Shown in pieces: positions 29,183-40,942 of a stretch of DNA of 64,000 nt. Every line of letters begins with the position of its first letter. Position 1 is the stretch's first letter. Source of the DNA: Chrysophaeum taylorii (lineage: Eukaryota > Sar > Pelagophyceae > Pelagomonadales > Pelagomonadaceae); NCBI GenBank assembly GCA_029834535.1, contig JAQMWT010000581.1, positions 1 to 64,000 of the forward strand, written 5' to 3'. Position numbers and translations under genes: made by a program. The notes below the pieces were generated by a model. The model was not told the origin of the DNA and ran no database searches. It was given only the letters and a program-made list of their open reading frames with translations.

Positions 29183-30572
29183 GCATTACGGTTAGAGGAA
29201 GGTGAGTAGACAGGACGATCGAAACTGGTACCTTTGAGATTATAATTTGAAGGTGGACGATAGTACGACGTGTCACGAGGTGAAATTATCGATGGTTTAT
29301 CTTTTGCATTACGAAGTTTACGAGCGGTGAAGCCAGACTGTCCAGCCACAGTAGCTAACAACGAGTAAGCATTGTTTAGAGAGTCGTGGGATTGATGAAT
29401 AGTATCCATCAATAATACCTTAGGTGGCTTCGTAGCGGTAGTACCAGGGATGTAAGGGATCCATGAAGCGGGTTTATCCAAGCGTCGGTTAGAGGAAAAC
29501 TTTGTTTCATTACATATCTTTAACAGGAACTCCAATAATGGACGAACGTCGTTAGGATCAACTAGCTTTAACAATTCAGGATCGTGAGTCGAGTTGTTCC
29601 CAGAGCGTGTCTCGTAGAGTTTACACCATTCCAATAAAGATGGAGAATAGCGCTCGTGATCCGAGGGATTAGCATATAGACGGTAGATCTCCTCGTGAGC
29701 TTTAAGAGTGATTATGGAGTTATTAAATTGGATTGATGCTTCATCATTATTTAATTTGCTTTGCCTGAGATTGGAAGGCAAGGAGTTGTTCAACAAATAC
29801 ATGGGCATACCAATTAACATTTAAAGACATTCGATTAAACTGAGATTTAAGCTCAGTAACATCTGTACAAGACACTGTCTCATAGTAATGGTAAGCTAAA
29901 AGCTTTACTGCACGTAGTTTATTAGGATGTACAGTAAGTGCATATATCTTCTTTAATTGAGGCCACATAGCGAGTGCGGGTTTTCTTGTGATTCCAAATT
30001 ATCTTTACAGCAGCATAAGTTTCGCAGTGTTTGATCCAGTCGGCATTAGAGAGACCTGTCAAGGATATGTTAGTTAGACATGAATCATACACAATTGATT
30101 TAGGGATTCGGGTATCTGATAAAGTGAGAACACGTGTAACATCCTCATTTAATTCGGGACGAACGAGATTATACGACTCTTGGTAATAAAGTCGTTCGAG
30201 ATTATTACGAGCATCAACTGATAGTTGATGTGATGAATTGACGTGCAAAGTTTTAAGATGATCAGGCAAGGCATCTTCATCAGGTAAGTGCAAATCATTT
30301 ACTTGTTCAGCTTTCCATTGAGCGAAGATGATATCAGCTTCTTGTTCAAGAAGTTGGTCATACTCCGGAGCATTCCGGGTGTAAGCTTCATACGAATCGA
30401 AGCAGAATAACGCGTCCGCGTATGGACTTGTCATATGCCTGCGTAGCACCTCAATTTGTAATCTCACCTTGGTTGAGTTGTCTTGGAAACGCAATCCTGC
30501 GTTGATTTTAGCAACGAGGATTTGTTCTTGTTTGTAGATATCCGTAGTGGATATTGGTTTTTGTTTTGACAT
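29183..30572 (-). pseudogene. Element B gag N-terminal part (frameshifted)
   Basis: The frame opens at ATG 30572 (MSKQKPISTTDIYKQEQIL), after a ~485-nt leader. It runs to about 29922, then appears to shift to the frame holding MWPQLKKIYALTVHPNKLRAV and again to the frame at 29176-29820 (EIYRLYANPSDHERYSPSLLEW...). The C-terminal end joins the protease ORF across SINE-like copy 2. No zinc knuckle and no named capsid domain was recognised; the gag assignment rests on position upstream of protease and downstream of the PBS. Element A keeps only the last part of this region. Confidence 0.6.
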
Positions 30573-31057
30573 GATTGAGACCTATTAAGGAATAGGTTAT
30601 AGGATTGATAGACATATTCGACACATAAGAATGAAGGGTTTCTCAAGTGCGGGTTCTATGTACAGTACGCTATTTTAAACGTGGGCTTATTGACAAGACC
30701 AAACAAATCAACATGCTATTTTAAAACAGGATGACTTGAGACTGAAGAATGCATTAATTCTCGAGCAATCAGTCTTTTGTTGGGGAATAGAAGGAAAAAC
30801 CCGTACAAGTTTCCGCGGCTTGTATAGGAAAAATTTTAATTTTATTAGCTATGCGAGTGCATATGACCAGTGACCGACCCAACTCGGTTAGAAACCAAAT
30901 TAACTGGTGGGCACATACCGTCACATAACAAATATGTACAGTAGACCACCGCCAAAAACATTGTCGCATTGTACTCGTGATCAGTTGCAAATTGATCACT
31001 CCATTTATACGTACAACACAGTTGGGCTGACACACCTACGCATCTCGGCCCATAACC
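30573..31057 (-). promoter_or_regulatory. Element B leader with primer-binding site
   Basis: Directly after the 5' LTR the coding strand reads AGGTTATGGGCCGAGATG (about 31040-31057). GGTTATGGGCC is complementary to the anticodon arm of initiator tRNA-Met, the internal (half-tRNA) primer known for copia. The remaining ~450 nt holds no ORF I can support and would be the 5' leader of the element RNA. Confidence 0.65.
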
Positions 31058-31465
31058 TGGAGAGATTTGACCCTCTCCGGGTACATGGTAGAGACTGCGT
31101 GCAGTCTTAGGCGTGTACAGACCATTCCGCTTGTCACATGCTACTACACAAGGTAGGGATTTAAGCCCTAACTCCTTAAGGACATTAGGTCGTCCCATAG
31201 AAGAAGCGTTTACACTGACAACGAGGAACGAAGTTTCTGTTAATGAAACAGAACACCCCGTACCTGACGGTACGCACCTGGAGGCCTACTCCATGTTGGA
31301 AAAGAGCTTCAGACTGGGTTCTTCATAGTCGTGAATAAGTAATTGTGGAAGGGTAAGGAAGGAAAGGAAGAAAGAGGGAAAGCCGTATTACGGAGAGAAA
31401 ACCCTCGTGTAGAGATAGGTGTGAAATGTTCCAGTGTCGCACACATAATAGTGTAGCCCTCTGGA
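31058..31465 (-). repeat. Element B 5' LTR (right copy)
   Basis: Uninterrupted counterpart of the left LTR. The two share long identical blocks (for example GACCCTCTCCGGGTACATGG and the GTATTACGGAGAGAAAACCC region) with scattered substitutions and small indels. It presumably holds the promoter and polyadenylation signal; these were not pinned down. Confidence 0.85.
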
Positions 31466-32573
31466 CCACCACAACAGCAGTCGGCAACCAAGACAACAAA
31501 AGCCGCCCCCGCCGCATAAACGACGATGCGATGAAGACCTCTCTCAAGCACGTGCTGCATGGGTAACTTTGGTGTTGTAATTGCTCCGTAAACGGCCCGA
31601 CCACCGCTCTTATCTACCATCGATGGAGACAAGGGCGGTGTGGCTGCGACGACTACCAGACTGCTCGATTCTTTTCATGTTCCTCCGAAGATCAGGAACA
31701 CAAGTTACATTCTGAGAAATCACGAAGAATGGGCACCGAAGTGCGGCGGTTCATACATATGGTCGTCGTCGATGCGACTACGGACTAAGAGCAGCAGGCC
31801 ACACTCGGGAGGCTCGATAAAGAGGAGTATGTTGACGAGTATTAACGGGGAAAAAAAATCTGGTGTGTCCAACTTGAAAAGCAGCCAGGTGGAGAGAGAG
31901 AGAGAGAGAGAGAGAGAAGGATGATCAGTCAGACCGGTCGGTAGACGCAGCCCAGAACCTCCCCTCTCCGTGTGCGCCATGCTCTCAGTCGCCGCAGACT
32001 TGTGAAGGTTCGGCGGCTCAGCTGGAATGACGTGCCTGGTGGTCCGGGTCTACCGATTGCCAGGCAAGCTAGCCGTATCCTACATTGCAAATAAGGCTTC
32101 CAATCCGCCATCCTGTGGTACTTATTATCTGCGGAAACTTCAACTGGCAGTGAAAGCCCAAAATTTTTTGGCTTACATTTTGCGCTTTGGCATCTCACAA
32201 TTTTAGTGGTCTCTTTTCAAGTCTCTGCAGGCAGGAGCGCGTGTCCCAACTCACGCCTGAAGAACGAATCTAGCTGATCTTGATTTCCGCTGCCGGAACC
32301 TGGGCTCACAAGATGATGCCACTTGCCCTCCCTTAATCTCGAGAAAAACCAAGCGTGGACGGACATGGCAGAGCCGAGACGCTGTCTGCCAGGGCTGCAT
32401 GCAGAGAGTGGCGCCGGCGAGCGACCTTTTACATTCCTGGTTATTATGACACCGTCAACCTTTCGTCGCGCTCTCGAGGTAGCGCGGGAGACATTTTCTT
32501 TAGGGTAAGTAGTAAGATGACACCGCGTGGGGTACATACGTCGTAATCTCATCGTAGCAGGCCCAACAGCAAC
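31466..32573. other. Intergenic stretch between element B and the first 3-beta-HSD gene
   Basis: No recognisable gene. A (GA)n microsatellite lies at 31891-31918. Short minus-strand open frames (31469-31632, 32217-32552) have no family resemblance. The last ~100 bp would hold the 3-beta-HSD promoter, but no motif stands out. Confidence 0.6.
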
Positions 32574-33812
32574 ATGTGGTTCTCAAAGGATCGGAAAATC
32601 GCGCCCGCGTGCACGCAAGTTCAGAAGGAGGCTGCTTCGAAGGAGTACCCTCCCGTGCCGCGGCGGTGCGTGGTGACGGGGGGCACGGGGTTTGTGGGTC
32701 AACGGCTCGTAGAGATGCTCGTCGAGCGCGGGGCTGAGAAGGTGATATCGCTCGACATCGTGCCACCTCCCGCCGATGCGTGGAAGGATCCCGCGATCGA
32801 ATGGCGCGTGTGCGACGTGACCGACCGCGCGGGGGTCCGGGAGGCCCTCGCGGGCGCGGATTGCGTGTGGCACAACGCTGCTGCCGTAGGTCCTTTCCAC
32901 CCCAAGCCTCTGTACAAGCGGGTCAACTACGAGGGTACCCTCAACGTCCTCGCCGCGTGCCGCGAGCTGGGGGTCCCGAAGCTCGTCTTCAGCTCGTCGC
33001 CGTCCACGCGATTTACTGGTGAAGACGTTGACGGGCTCACCGAGGCCGAGCTGCCGCCGCTGCCGTTGAAGTCGTACCTCCAAGACTACGCCGAGACGAA
33101 AGCGATGGCCGAGATGGCGGTGTCGGACGCGTGTTGTCCCGAGCTCCTGACGATCGCCGTCGCGCCGCACCAGGTCTACGGACCTCGCGACAATTTGTTT
33201 TTGCCAAATTTCCTGGAAAATGCCGGCAACGGCCGCCTTCGCGTTTTCGGTTGCGGCGAAAACAGAATTTGCTTCACGCACGTCGACAACTACTGTCACG
33301 GCCTGATTATTGCCGAGAGGGCCCTCGTGCCTCGTTCCCCCGCGCTCGCCAAGTTTTACATCGTCACCGACGGCACGACTCATCCACTCGGAAACCAGTA
33401 CTTGGTTTTTTGGAGGGAACTCGATCGCGCCTTGGTGGGGGTCGGCTTCCGCTCCATCTACGCCAAGTACCATCTCCCCGTCTGGTTTTTGTATATCCTC
33501 GCGGTCATCTCCGAATTTGTGGGCTTTTTGCTCCGCACCACCTTCAAGCTCAACCGCTTCAATCTCCGAGTCCTCACCATGCACCGCTGGTTTGACATCA
33601 AGGCCGCCGAGAACGACCTCCAATACGAACCCATCATCCCCTACGACCTCGGCTGGAAAGACACCATCGCCTGGTTCAAGGACAACTGGCTCCCCATGTA
33701 CCAAAAGTCTTCCTCCGTCTTCGAAACCATTGCGCACCAATCCCAAGCCAAGATCGACATCCAAGAAGCCTCACGCCAAAAAGACATCACCGCCGCCACG
33801 ACCGCGCGCTAG
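32574..33812 (+). CDS. 3-beta-hydroxysteroid dehydrogenase / sterol-4-alpha-carboxylate dehydrogenase-like, copy 1
   Basis: 412 codons from ATG 32574, with no intron. This is an extended short-chain dehydrogenase: the NAD(P)-binding TGGTGFVG is at 35-42, Asp61 in SLDI follows the second strand, and the catalytic Tyr172-x3-Lys176 (YAETK) has a Ser at 140-142 (FSSSP). HVDNYCHG (236-243) is typical of the 3-beta-HSD/NSDHL-ERG26 group, which oxidises 3-beta-hydroxysterols, ERG26 types with loss of the C4 carboxylate. A hydrophobic segment at about 302-321 (VWFLYILAVISEFVGFLL) suggests ER-membrane anchoring. The start is supported because copy 2 is homologous from this Met and differs upstream. 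A 393-codon antisense frame is a codon-bias shadow. The exact substrate is not decided by sequence. Confidence 0.9.
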   Translation: MWFSKDRKIAPACTQVQKEAASKEYPPVPRRCVVTGGTGFVGQRLVEMLVERGAEKVISLDIVPPPADAWKDPAIEWRVCDVTDRAGVREALAGADCVWHNAAAVGPFHPKPLYKRVNYEGTLNVLAACRELGVPKLVFSSSPSTRFTGEDVDGLTEAELPPLPLKSYLQDYAETKAMAEMAVSDACCPELLTIAVAPHQVYGPRDNLFLPNFLENAGNGRLRVFGCGENRICFTHVDNYCHGLIIAERALVPRSPALAKFYIVTDGTTHPLGNQYLVFWRELDRALVGVGFRSIYAKYHLPVWFLYILAVISEFVGFLLRTTFKLNRFNLRVLTMHRWFDIKAAENDLQYEPIIPYDLGWKDTIAWFKDNWLPMYQKSSSVFETIAHQSQAKIDIQEASRQKDITAATTAR

Positions 33813-34060
33813 TATTTAAGATGGCCTCCCTTCTTCTGTTGCGGTTTATATTATACCAACGAACATGCGGAAGTCGCTCGAGGATCCAAGGTGGTCGGTC
33901 TGTTCCCACTCGCGGCCTTTCCCACCAGGTTTCGAAGAAGAAGAAGCCCCCTATGATGAAGATTTTTTAATCGCCGCCGCTTCGTCGTGCTATCTATCTC
34001 CTCTTTCTCTACGCGTCGTGCCTGCAGCTTTCGTGCGCACCACCGCCCCATAGCACGCAT
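32574..34060 (+). repeat. Segmental duplication, unit 1 (partner 41785-43350)
   Basis: Similarity covers the whole 3-beta-HSD coding region and continues into the 3' flank (GCGGTTTATATTATA, CGAACATGCG, then CTATCTATCTCCTCTTTC and TGCAGCTTTCGTGC). It fades near 34.06 kb and 43.35 kb. Upstream of the start codons the two loci differ. Units are about 9.2 kb apart in direct orientation. Confidence 0.8.
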
Positions 34061-37000
34061 GACCGAAGGCTCGTCTGGATTTTGTGACATGACGTCTAGA
34101 AAGAAACCTCTTTATTTAAAAAGTGGGGTTGGAGGGGGGGGGGGTAAAAAGAAAAAAAAAGGAAGGGAACTTCTTCGTGCCCTTGAGCTCCTGCCGGTGC
34201 CTCCCTATCGACTCGGACAGAGTACCGACGGCGTCGACAACGCTCGCGCGAAACTTGCGCACTAATATTCTGGCTCTCTGATGTTTGTTGTCGCTCTTTT
34301 TCAAGCGGCCGCAGCGTCGGCATCTGGGGTCCTCGCGCGCGTAGGCTGTGTGTTGATCCGTCTTGCGCGATATGGACTTGGAGATAGACTGAGTTGGCGG
34401 ACCTCGAAGGGCCGTGTCGATGAGTGGTGTGTGGATGCCTTGAACGTCTCTAGAACTCGGACTCGGACTCGGCCCGCTCCGCTTGCGGGCACTGTGGTGC
34501 CTCGGTCGGTCGAACGGTGGCCGAAGCGGGAGCGTTGGACGTTGGCTCGGGAGCGATCGGCTTTTTCCGAACGAGAGGCAACGGACCAGTCGGTTCGTGG
34601 AAAGGCGTCGCTCCCATCGTGCTGCGGCTTGCGGAAGTGTTCCTGGTGAACAACGATTTCGTCGCAGATCGTCGACGACGTCGCATCGGGTGCTGAGCCC
34701 GCGATTGTGGAGGCGACGTTAATCGCGTGCAAGTGTGATATTGCCGCATGAGACTCGCCGTCTTTCTAAAGACGATTAATGTCCCCGTGCCGTGGTTGCG
34801 CGCCGAGGCCGATGTCAGCCACGTCCACTTCATCGCCGACGGCAATATTGGGAAACGAATCGTCTTCGAGGACGCGTTTGTCGCCGTCGAGCTGCGACTC
34901 GACCGTCATGATTTGCCGCTCCCGATCTGCGATCTTGCCGCGACGGTTGCATCGGCCGACGACGCACTAATGTCCTTGAGGCGTCGGCCAGCTGCCACGT
35001 ATGTCCCGCCGGCGGAAATGACGTCGGAGGCCGCGGCTTCAGATTTTTAGCTCACATCGGACGACCACTTTTCGAGCCGCACGTAGGCGCGCTGCCTTCG
35101 AACAGCAAAAAGAGTGACGTTGTCATGAACGATGGGTCGAACGACGCTATCGACGACGCGACGAGCTCGAGGAGGACTTCAGTTCAGGACGACCGGCGCT
35201 TCGCGAGAAGATGTGTCGAACGGGCATCGCATCTGGACAATGATTGTGGCTCGTACACGCCGTTCGATGTGCCGTCCTAAGTAAGGGTAGGCGACGCCAT
35301 GCATGCACTTCAGCTCGCCACGTCGTCTGCCTTGCGGCGCGCGTCGGGGTCGCCGCAGCCTCGCTAAGCCCCAATTTTCCTCGACGTCGCCGGGGATGCT
35401 GGGTGTGGCCCTGACAAAATCGCGTGCCGGGTACGCCGAGGCCCGCGTCCTCGTCGCGCCTCCTCCGAGCTGAGGTCGAAACGCTCCGTATTAGGTCCGG
35501 CCTCCTCGTCGACCGCGAGACCCGCGATTGCAGAAGTTATCCTGCTGACGAACACGAGGCCAAGGAGGCGTTCCCCGAAAACTCCGTCGTGCGAATTTTT
35601 TTCTGGGAAGACGACGCACTCAGGAACATCGAGCGCGTGAAACGGCTGTTCCGGTGACAAGTGTCGCCATTCTCCTCGCTGCCAAGAATGTCTACGATCC
35701 GCCAAATCTCCCAGCTGCCGACGGCGCCTCAACGACTTTGCGATAGAGCACGGGATAACTTGTCGGTATCATCGACGCCAAAGGACTTTGGGCGGCAGCG
35801 TGGTATCTGCTTGACGCTGTCAAGCTTCTTCGCTGCGGGGTCGCCTTCGACCACATCAACATCCTCCTCCAGCGTGTTGGTGCCCAGCCAGCTGAGCCAG
35901 AAGAAATAAGCTTGGTGATCCGAGGTTTGGACGCCCCTCGAAGCACAGCCAACCAGCGAGGTAGTAGTAGACAAGCCCGGCGCGCTCGTCCCTCGCGTCC
36001 GCTGCCTCGAATGACGTCGCGGCGAATCGCCGATAAGCGGCAACACTGGGACAGCAGCTCAGCGCCCGTCTCGGCATGGTCCCCGTTTTAAACACGTAGC
36101 TGCTTGCTTGCTTGCTTGCTTGCTTGAGGAGGGCCGCGTCCTTAATGAAGTTTTTTTTTCTCGGAATTCGCGTCGCAGCTCGGCGCCCTTCGTCGTTTCG
36201 AGAAGTGAGGGTATGCGGTCCGTGGCGCCCATTGATGTGGCCGAGTAGAGCGACACAGCTTTAACATAGTCTCCAACAAGCCCCTGCACGCGAGCGTCGA
36301 GGCACTTTGCCTCCTGGCATCGCGTGCTGGCTCGTCCACTCCCGGAAACGGAGGCGGCAATTTGCAGTAGCGGCTCTCAGCAAATTCGACGTCGAGGATG
36401 CGCCAGCGCCGATGTGGTCGGTGATGCGTTCGGCGAATTTCTCCGGGATTTTGTTTGTCAAGGACCGGTCCCAGGTGTTTGTTTTCCCGTCAGGAACGAC
36501 GACGTGAGCTGATGCGCCGCTCGCTCGCGACTGGGTCAGCAGGGCAGGGTCCGCATCCTTAAGATTTCGTCGAGTTCCTTGTCGCCCCCGGCCCTCGGCA
36601 GCAGACGTGGATTCGGTCCCCACCCCGGAACCGCGCGTTCGAAGTACCCGCGCTACTCGAAAACTGCGACCTAGGTCGTTTTTAAAAAAAAAGCTGAGAG
36701 GGCCCGAGAAAGCGGAGGAGGACGTCGCTGCGTTCGACCTACCGGGTGCCGGGGAAACGTTTTTTCCCAACAACTAATAAAAGTCGCCGGAAATGTAGTT
36801 GGCGCGAGGCGCGCGAGTATCGTCAGCGTCAGATTCCCGGAGCAGAACACCGTCGGACGCGCGGTCAGAGAGAGATTCATCATCCAAGCTCTGGAGCTCA
36901 TAATCCGGAACCTTGCGCTGTCGGTTCGACACCCGTGACATGTCAACTCGAGCTGAAAGAACGACCACCACCACATAATTAATTCGTTGACGGAATAATA

Positions 37001-37453
37001 ATTTACTACACCAGTAAATAAATAATAAGCCAACTCGAATCTCAGGCAAAAAAAGGCGGAATGGAGGAAACGAAAATGGAGAAGTGTGCCCAGAAGAGAG
37101 GAGCAACAACGCGAAGAAAAAAAGATGGGAGAGTTAGAAACAGAAAAAAAAAAAAAGTGGAGACAACTGGCAAAGAAAGGAGCGGGGAAAGAGAGTAAGA
37201 GAATTGTAAAATGGGGACGCGGGAATAGGAAGCTGGAGGGATATGCGACCTCCAGCATGTCCGTGCGCTTGCTTTCATTAAGCCAGCCCCCTCGAGTGAC
37301 TGCGCCCTTTGAGAAGCAGCCTCCTCGCGCGCCTCGGTGCTTTTTCAGCATCGTCGAGTGCTACTCGATCGATGATTTAGGATGATGATGCAAGTGCCGC
37401 GCGAGCCTGTGTCCACAGAAGGTTGTTGATCGTTTAGTCGCTGGTATCAATCA
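33813..37453. other. Degraded stretch without a supportable gene
   Basis: The first ~250 bp is 3' flank shared with the second 3-beta-HSD copy. From about 34.3 to 36.1 kb the minus strand has open stretches in changing frames (such as ISASSADATVAAKIADRERQI and CMHGVAYPYLGRHIERR) that look like a decayed coding region; I could not name a family. Simple repeats include G-runs near 34130, (TTGC)n at about 36102-36125 and A-rich tracts near 37150. The Phe/Ser-rich minus frame at 36671-37351 looks spurious. Confidence 0.45.
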
Positions 37454-38869
37454 TCATATGACGACTATTTTCGCGAAAGGCTCCTCGTGTTCTGGGGGGA
37501 TCGATCGCTCTGATCGCGAGCTAATAGGCGAAAACTGCTGGTCGTCGTCTCGGTTTCCTTCTTTGTCGGGGGGAGAGCCAATAGGGCGGTTTTCATCAAA
37601 AACTGGAGGTGCATCGTCAGCAGTTTCGCTCGAGTTTTTTGCGTAACGTTCTTGTGCACGCGCCTCCAGTAGTTCGACTTTAGTCTCGAGTCGCTCGTAC
37701 AAAACCATCAGATTATTTTGTTCTTTTTCGATTTTCTCGAGTCTTGCTTCCATATCCTTCTTGTTTGTCTGCCGGGTCACGTCTTCCCAATACCGGTCAA
37801 AGTCGGCCAAAAAAAGGTTCGATACCCTTGATTGAAACTCGGCCCTTAGAGAGGAAAGCGTATCGTCTCGATTCGGAATCGTACGTTGATCCGATCGAAA
37901 AATACCGGAGGTGCTCCCCGTCTCCAAATCGTAAGGGAGACCGCGTGCACGTTGGGGGCTCAAAAATGGAACACTTCCGCCCAAGGAATCTGCGTGCCGA
38001 TGGTGTTGTTGATCGTGAGGATGTCGTGCCGGAGGCTGTCGCGCGACCGAGCGACCAAACGACGACGTCTGGGGATTACGAGTTTCTTCGTTTCCTGGAG
38101 GATATACCAGCCCAACAAGCTCCAGGTATCCTCCATTCTGCACAAATCGAAGGGTGCCACAAAGTATGCAGCCAATCGCGAACGATGCGTCGATCACGAA
38201 CTGGTGGTCCCACGTGCCTAGAGGGTTCGACCAGTATTGCTCGTAGCTTCCCTTGACCAATTCCGCAATCACAGCGCCACGAGTCCCGCCTCGGAGCTCG
38301 TGCTCGTGCACGGACGCCCACTGCGTCATCGACGCGAGTCGCTTGACTTCAAACGCTCGAGGTTGAGAAGGCTCGTCTGGACGAGCTTCGTCGTCTACCG
38401 AACGAGCGGGGACCGTGGCTCGAGACCAAAAGTCGGCTTTCTCATTAAGCACAGAACACGCCCACGTCGGGAACTCACTCGTCCCGTTCATCATCATCAT
38501 CGACGCGATAAGAATGCCAGGCGACCTTGGTGACATTTGACACGCGCGATCGCGAGTCGTTGTCGCTGCAACGTCGGTCGTATCCGCTCGTCGAGGATTC
38601 ACGTGCCACTGGAAGGCCTCGGCGAGTACAGCGCTGATGGCATTGCGGTGGTCGACAGCCAGGGCGTGCGCCTGCCTGAAGACCAACTTGCACAGCGAAA
38701 TGAGTTGCTCCTTCCCCAAAATTTTTTTCACGACCTCGCGAGGGCAATGCCCGATGCGACCTCCACTCAGCGCCGCGGCCACAAGATCTTCACACGTCTT
38801 GGGGACTTGTATGTGGACGGAGCGCCCTTGGGTTTCCTGACGACGCGGCTTCTTTTGATTCCGTGGCAT
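37454..38869 (-). CDS. Hypothetical protein with C-terminal coiled coil
   Basis: 471 codons if started at ATG 38869 (MPRNQKKPRRQETQGRS); the upstream extension uses a non-ATG codon. The N-terminus is basic. The middle holds EDLVAAALSGGRIGHCPREVVKKIL and a moderately hydrophobic FVIDASFAIGCILCG. The C-terminal part has a clear coiled coil (ARLEKIEKEQNNLMVLYERLETKVELLEARAQER) and an acidic, Ser-rich tail. The Pro/His/Arg-rich block at about 37960-38090 looks unlike the rest. Another minus frame over the same bases gives RDSLRHDILTINNTIGTQIPW, which reads more like protein, so an indel pair or an intron is possible. No domain was recognised. It stands alone between the two 3-beta-HSD copies. Confidence 0.5.
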   Translation of the reverse strand: MPRNQKKPRRQETQGRSVHIQVPKTCEDLVAAALSGGRIGHCPREVVKKILGKEQLISLCKLVFRQAHALAVDHRNAISAVLAEAFQWHVNPRRADTTDVAATTTRDRACQMSPRSPGILIASMMMMNGTSEFPTWACSVLNEKADFWSRATVPARSVDDEARPDEPSQPRAFEVKRLASMTQWASVHEHELRGGTRGAVIAELVKGSYEQYWSNPLGTWDHQFVIDASFAIGCILCGTLRFVQNGGYLELVGLVYPPGNEETRNPQTSSFGRSVARQPPARHPHDQQHHRHADSLGGSVPFLSPQRARGLPYDLETGSTSGIFRSDQRTIPNRDDTLSSLRAEFQSRVSNLFLADFDRYWEDVTRQTNKKDMEARLEKIEKEQNNLMVLYERLETKVELLEARAQERYAKNSSETADDAPPVFDENRPIGSPPDKEGNRDDDQQFSPISSRSERSIPPEHEEPFAKIVVI

Positions 38870-40942
38870 GATGTCCTCCACCACACCACGCCTCTCCTCC
38901 TTCTCCTCCTCAGTCCTCGTCAAGTCCTAGAAAAAAAAAACGGGGGGGAAGGAAGGAAGGAAGGAAGGAAGGAACCGGGGGGTCGTTTGGTGCTGATGAC
39001 ATCTTGCGAGCAAACCACTACTCACAAGCAAAAGCTATTATTATTAATAATAATAATAAGTAAGTAAGTCTACTACGCAAGTTCACTACATATCCTTCAA
39101 CCAGTTCCACCTCGAGTTCCGCGATGATTTATTTTTGATCCAAGTCTCGCGAGATCGCGTCGTCGGTCGGGATGGTATCGGTATCGCCCGGCTCGTCATA
39201 CTTGGCCGAGACGCCTTCGTTCCAAACGCTTCCTTTGAAGTCGCCGTTTCCCAGCTTGCGAACGAGATCGCACACCTTGCCGTAGGAACCCTTTGTTGTC
39301 GTCCGTCTTTTGGATGATTTGGCGGCGTCGGAGATGTGGGCGCGCGAAATTCTTACGGCGGAGCGTCGCAAGCGACTCGCGCTCCATCAGTCCGGCTGGC
39401 GGCTAAAAGTGGTGCTCGTATTGGCGCAGAACAACGACGAGAGCGGCGTGGTCCATCTGTGAGACAGGGATCTACAGGCTTCGACATCTCTCGAAAAGCG
39501 TTTTGGTCCGGAGCTCGTTCTCGAGACTCGTGGGCTTCGCTCTACAGATTCAATGACGTTCTCCTTCTCGTTGGTGGCGGCCTCGTCCAGGAGAAAGCAC
39601 TTCGGGATCATGAAACTCCTCCTACCCGGGGGGCCGGAGACGACGGACTAGTCGGCCAGCGCGTCGCCCCTTTTATTCTTCTTCTGGACTGGCGTCGCCG
39701 CTTCGTTCGTCGCCTCGTCGACGACAACACGGATATGGCGAGCGAGTCTGCCGATCAACTCGTCAGATCAGAAGATGTCCGGGGTGTGGTGCGTCGCGTT
39801 CGATGATGAGGTAGAGAAGCTCGACGCCGCCGCTCGATGTTCTCCGTGCAATCATGCTGCATGCTGATGGTCTCGACGGTGGTGGAAATGCTGTGCGCGG
39901 TCACGCTCTCGGCGGCGAGTTTTGCCGTGGATGTACTCGATGATCGCTCTCGAGAGCTTGCTTCGAAAGCTTTCGTCGTCGAGGTTGCGGCGGCGGCGAT
40001 CCGCGCTGGGATTGTCGACATCGTGGATGAACTGGAGGGGAGGGGCTCACCCGAATAGCCAAGCGCGCTGTATGTAGCCCGTCGCCGCGCGCTGGAACTA
40101 CGCCAGGACCCCGCGCGCGTTGCCGGGCCTCTCTTAAGGCGGGGGATATATATAGTAGACCGCGGACGGCATGTCGTTCTCGAGAAAGTCGTTTTAAGTT
40201 AAGGCGAATGGGGCGCTTATAGAGGTTTTCCTGAAAGACTGGGAGGTAGGCCGGCCGAATAGCAAGTCACGCCATTTAGAGCGCCGGGCTCGGACGGGGT
40301 AGGCGGCTGGCTCGGACTCGGTCCCAGCCTGCTGCAGCTTGGTCTTAAAATCATCCCCAAAAACTTGTCTGGCCTATAGTTGGTTACCTACTTTGGTCTC
40401 ATACTCGAGGTGCCGGCGACACGCTCTCAGCCTCGCGATCTCCATCGAGTGATCCGCAGCTCCGAGCTTGAGCTTTGCCATGCCACGGCCTCGGGTAGCC
40501 GGTGCGTGGCTGGCGACGGCGTGTTGTCGTCGTATTCCTCGTCCGACTTTGGCGGTGCTTTGCTCGGCGTTCGCTGAGCCCGCATCTTGCAGGTGCTCGG
40601 CAGCGGGTCGACGCGAGTCTCGGCGGAGACCAGGAGGCGGGGACTGGGGCCTCCACAGCGCGCAGCTTTGGGTCGTAGCTGGCGCCGCCGCCGTACTCCG
40701 AGAGGATGGCCCGCGTCGTCGTAGAAGGCCAGTCCCAGGCTGGCAGCCGCGAGGATCGCGACGGGGGGCGTTGCTCGCGAACCTCGTCAGGATTGCTACA
40801 GGACGACCAGTGCCTCTGGCCAGCCGTATCTTTGTAGTCGTCGTGCCGTCGAAACATCTCTAGCGCGGCGTTGAGTTGTGAGACTCGCACCATCGCGTCG
40901 CGCGAAGCCAACGTCGATTCCCACCAGTACGTGTAGACTTAT
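38870..40942. other. Region with simple repeats and pseudogene-like fragments
   Basis: A (GGAA)n tract is at about 38950-38976 and (TAA)n at 39040-39060. On the minus strand, fragments such as SDELIGRLARHIRVVVDEATNEAATP (about 39.7-39.8 kb), NLDDESFRSKLSRAIIEYIHGK (about 39.9-40.0 kb) and RDAMVRVSQLNAALEMFRRHDDYK (about 40.8-40.9 kb) read as former protein but lie in broken frames. No family was assigned. SINE-like copy 3 starts close to the last fragment. Confidence 0.4.

Larger units (their letters stand above)
17154..31465 (-). mobile_element. Copia-type retrotransposon B with a cytosine methyltransferase
   Basis: The element spans two ~410-bp LTRs (31058-31465 at its 5' end; 17154-18933 at its 3' end, interrupted by a TRIM). 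On the minus strand the order is LTR, PBS, gag, protease, MTase, integrase, RT-RNase H, 3' ORF, PPT, LTR. Internal length is about 12.1 kb including two SINE-like inserts. Defects: SINE-like insertions in gag and RT, a stop codon in RT near 22392, a 71-bp tandem duplication and other frameshifts in MTase, and frameshifts in gag and integrase. The flanks (17149-17153 and 31466-31470) do not match, so no target-site duplication is seen. Confidence 0.85.

Noticed and set aside
32583-33764. 393-codon antisense ORF across the first 3-beta-HSD gene
   Set aside because: It arises from GC-rich codon bias. The sense strand has all family motifs and the same shadow occurs on copy 2.
36671-37351. 226-codon Phe/Ser-rich minus ORF as a membrane protein gene
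   Set aside because: It is encoded by A-rich low-complexity DNA on the other strand, with no domain and no plausible start context.
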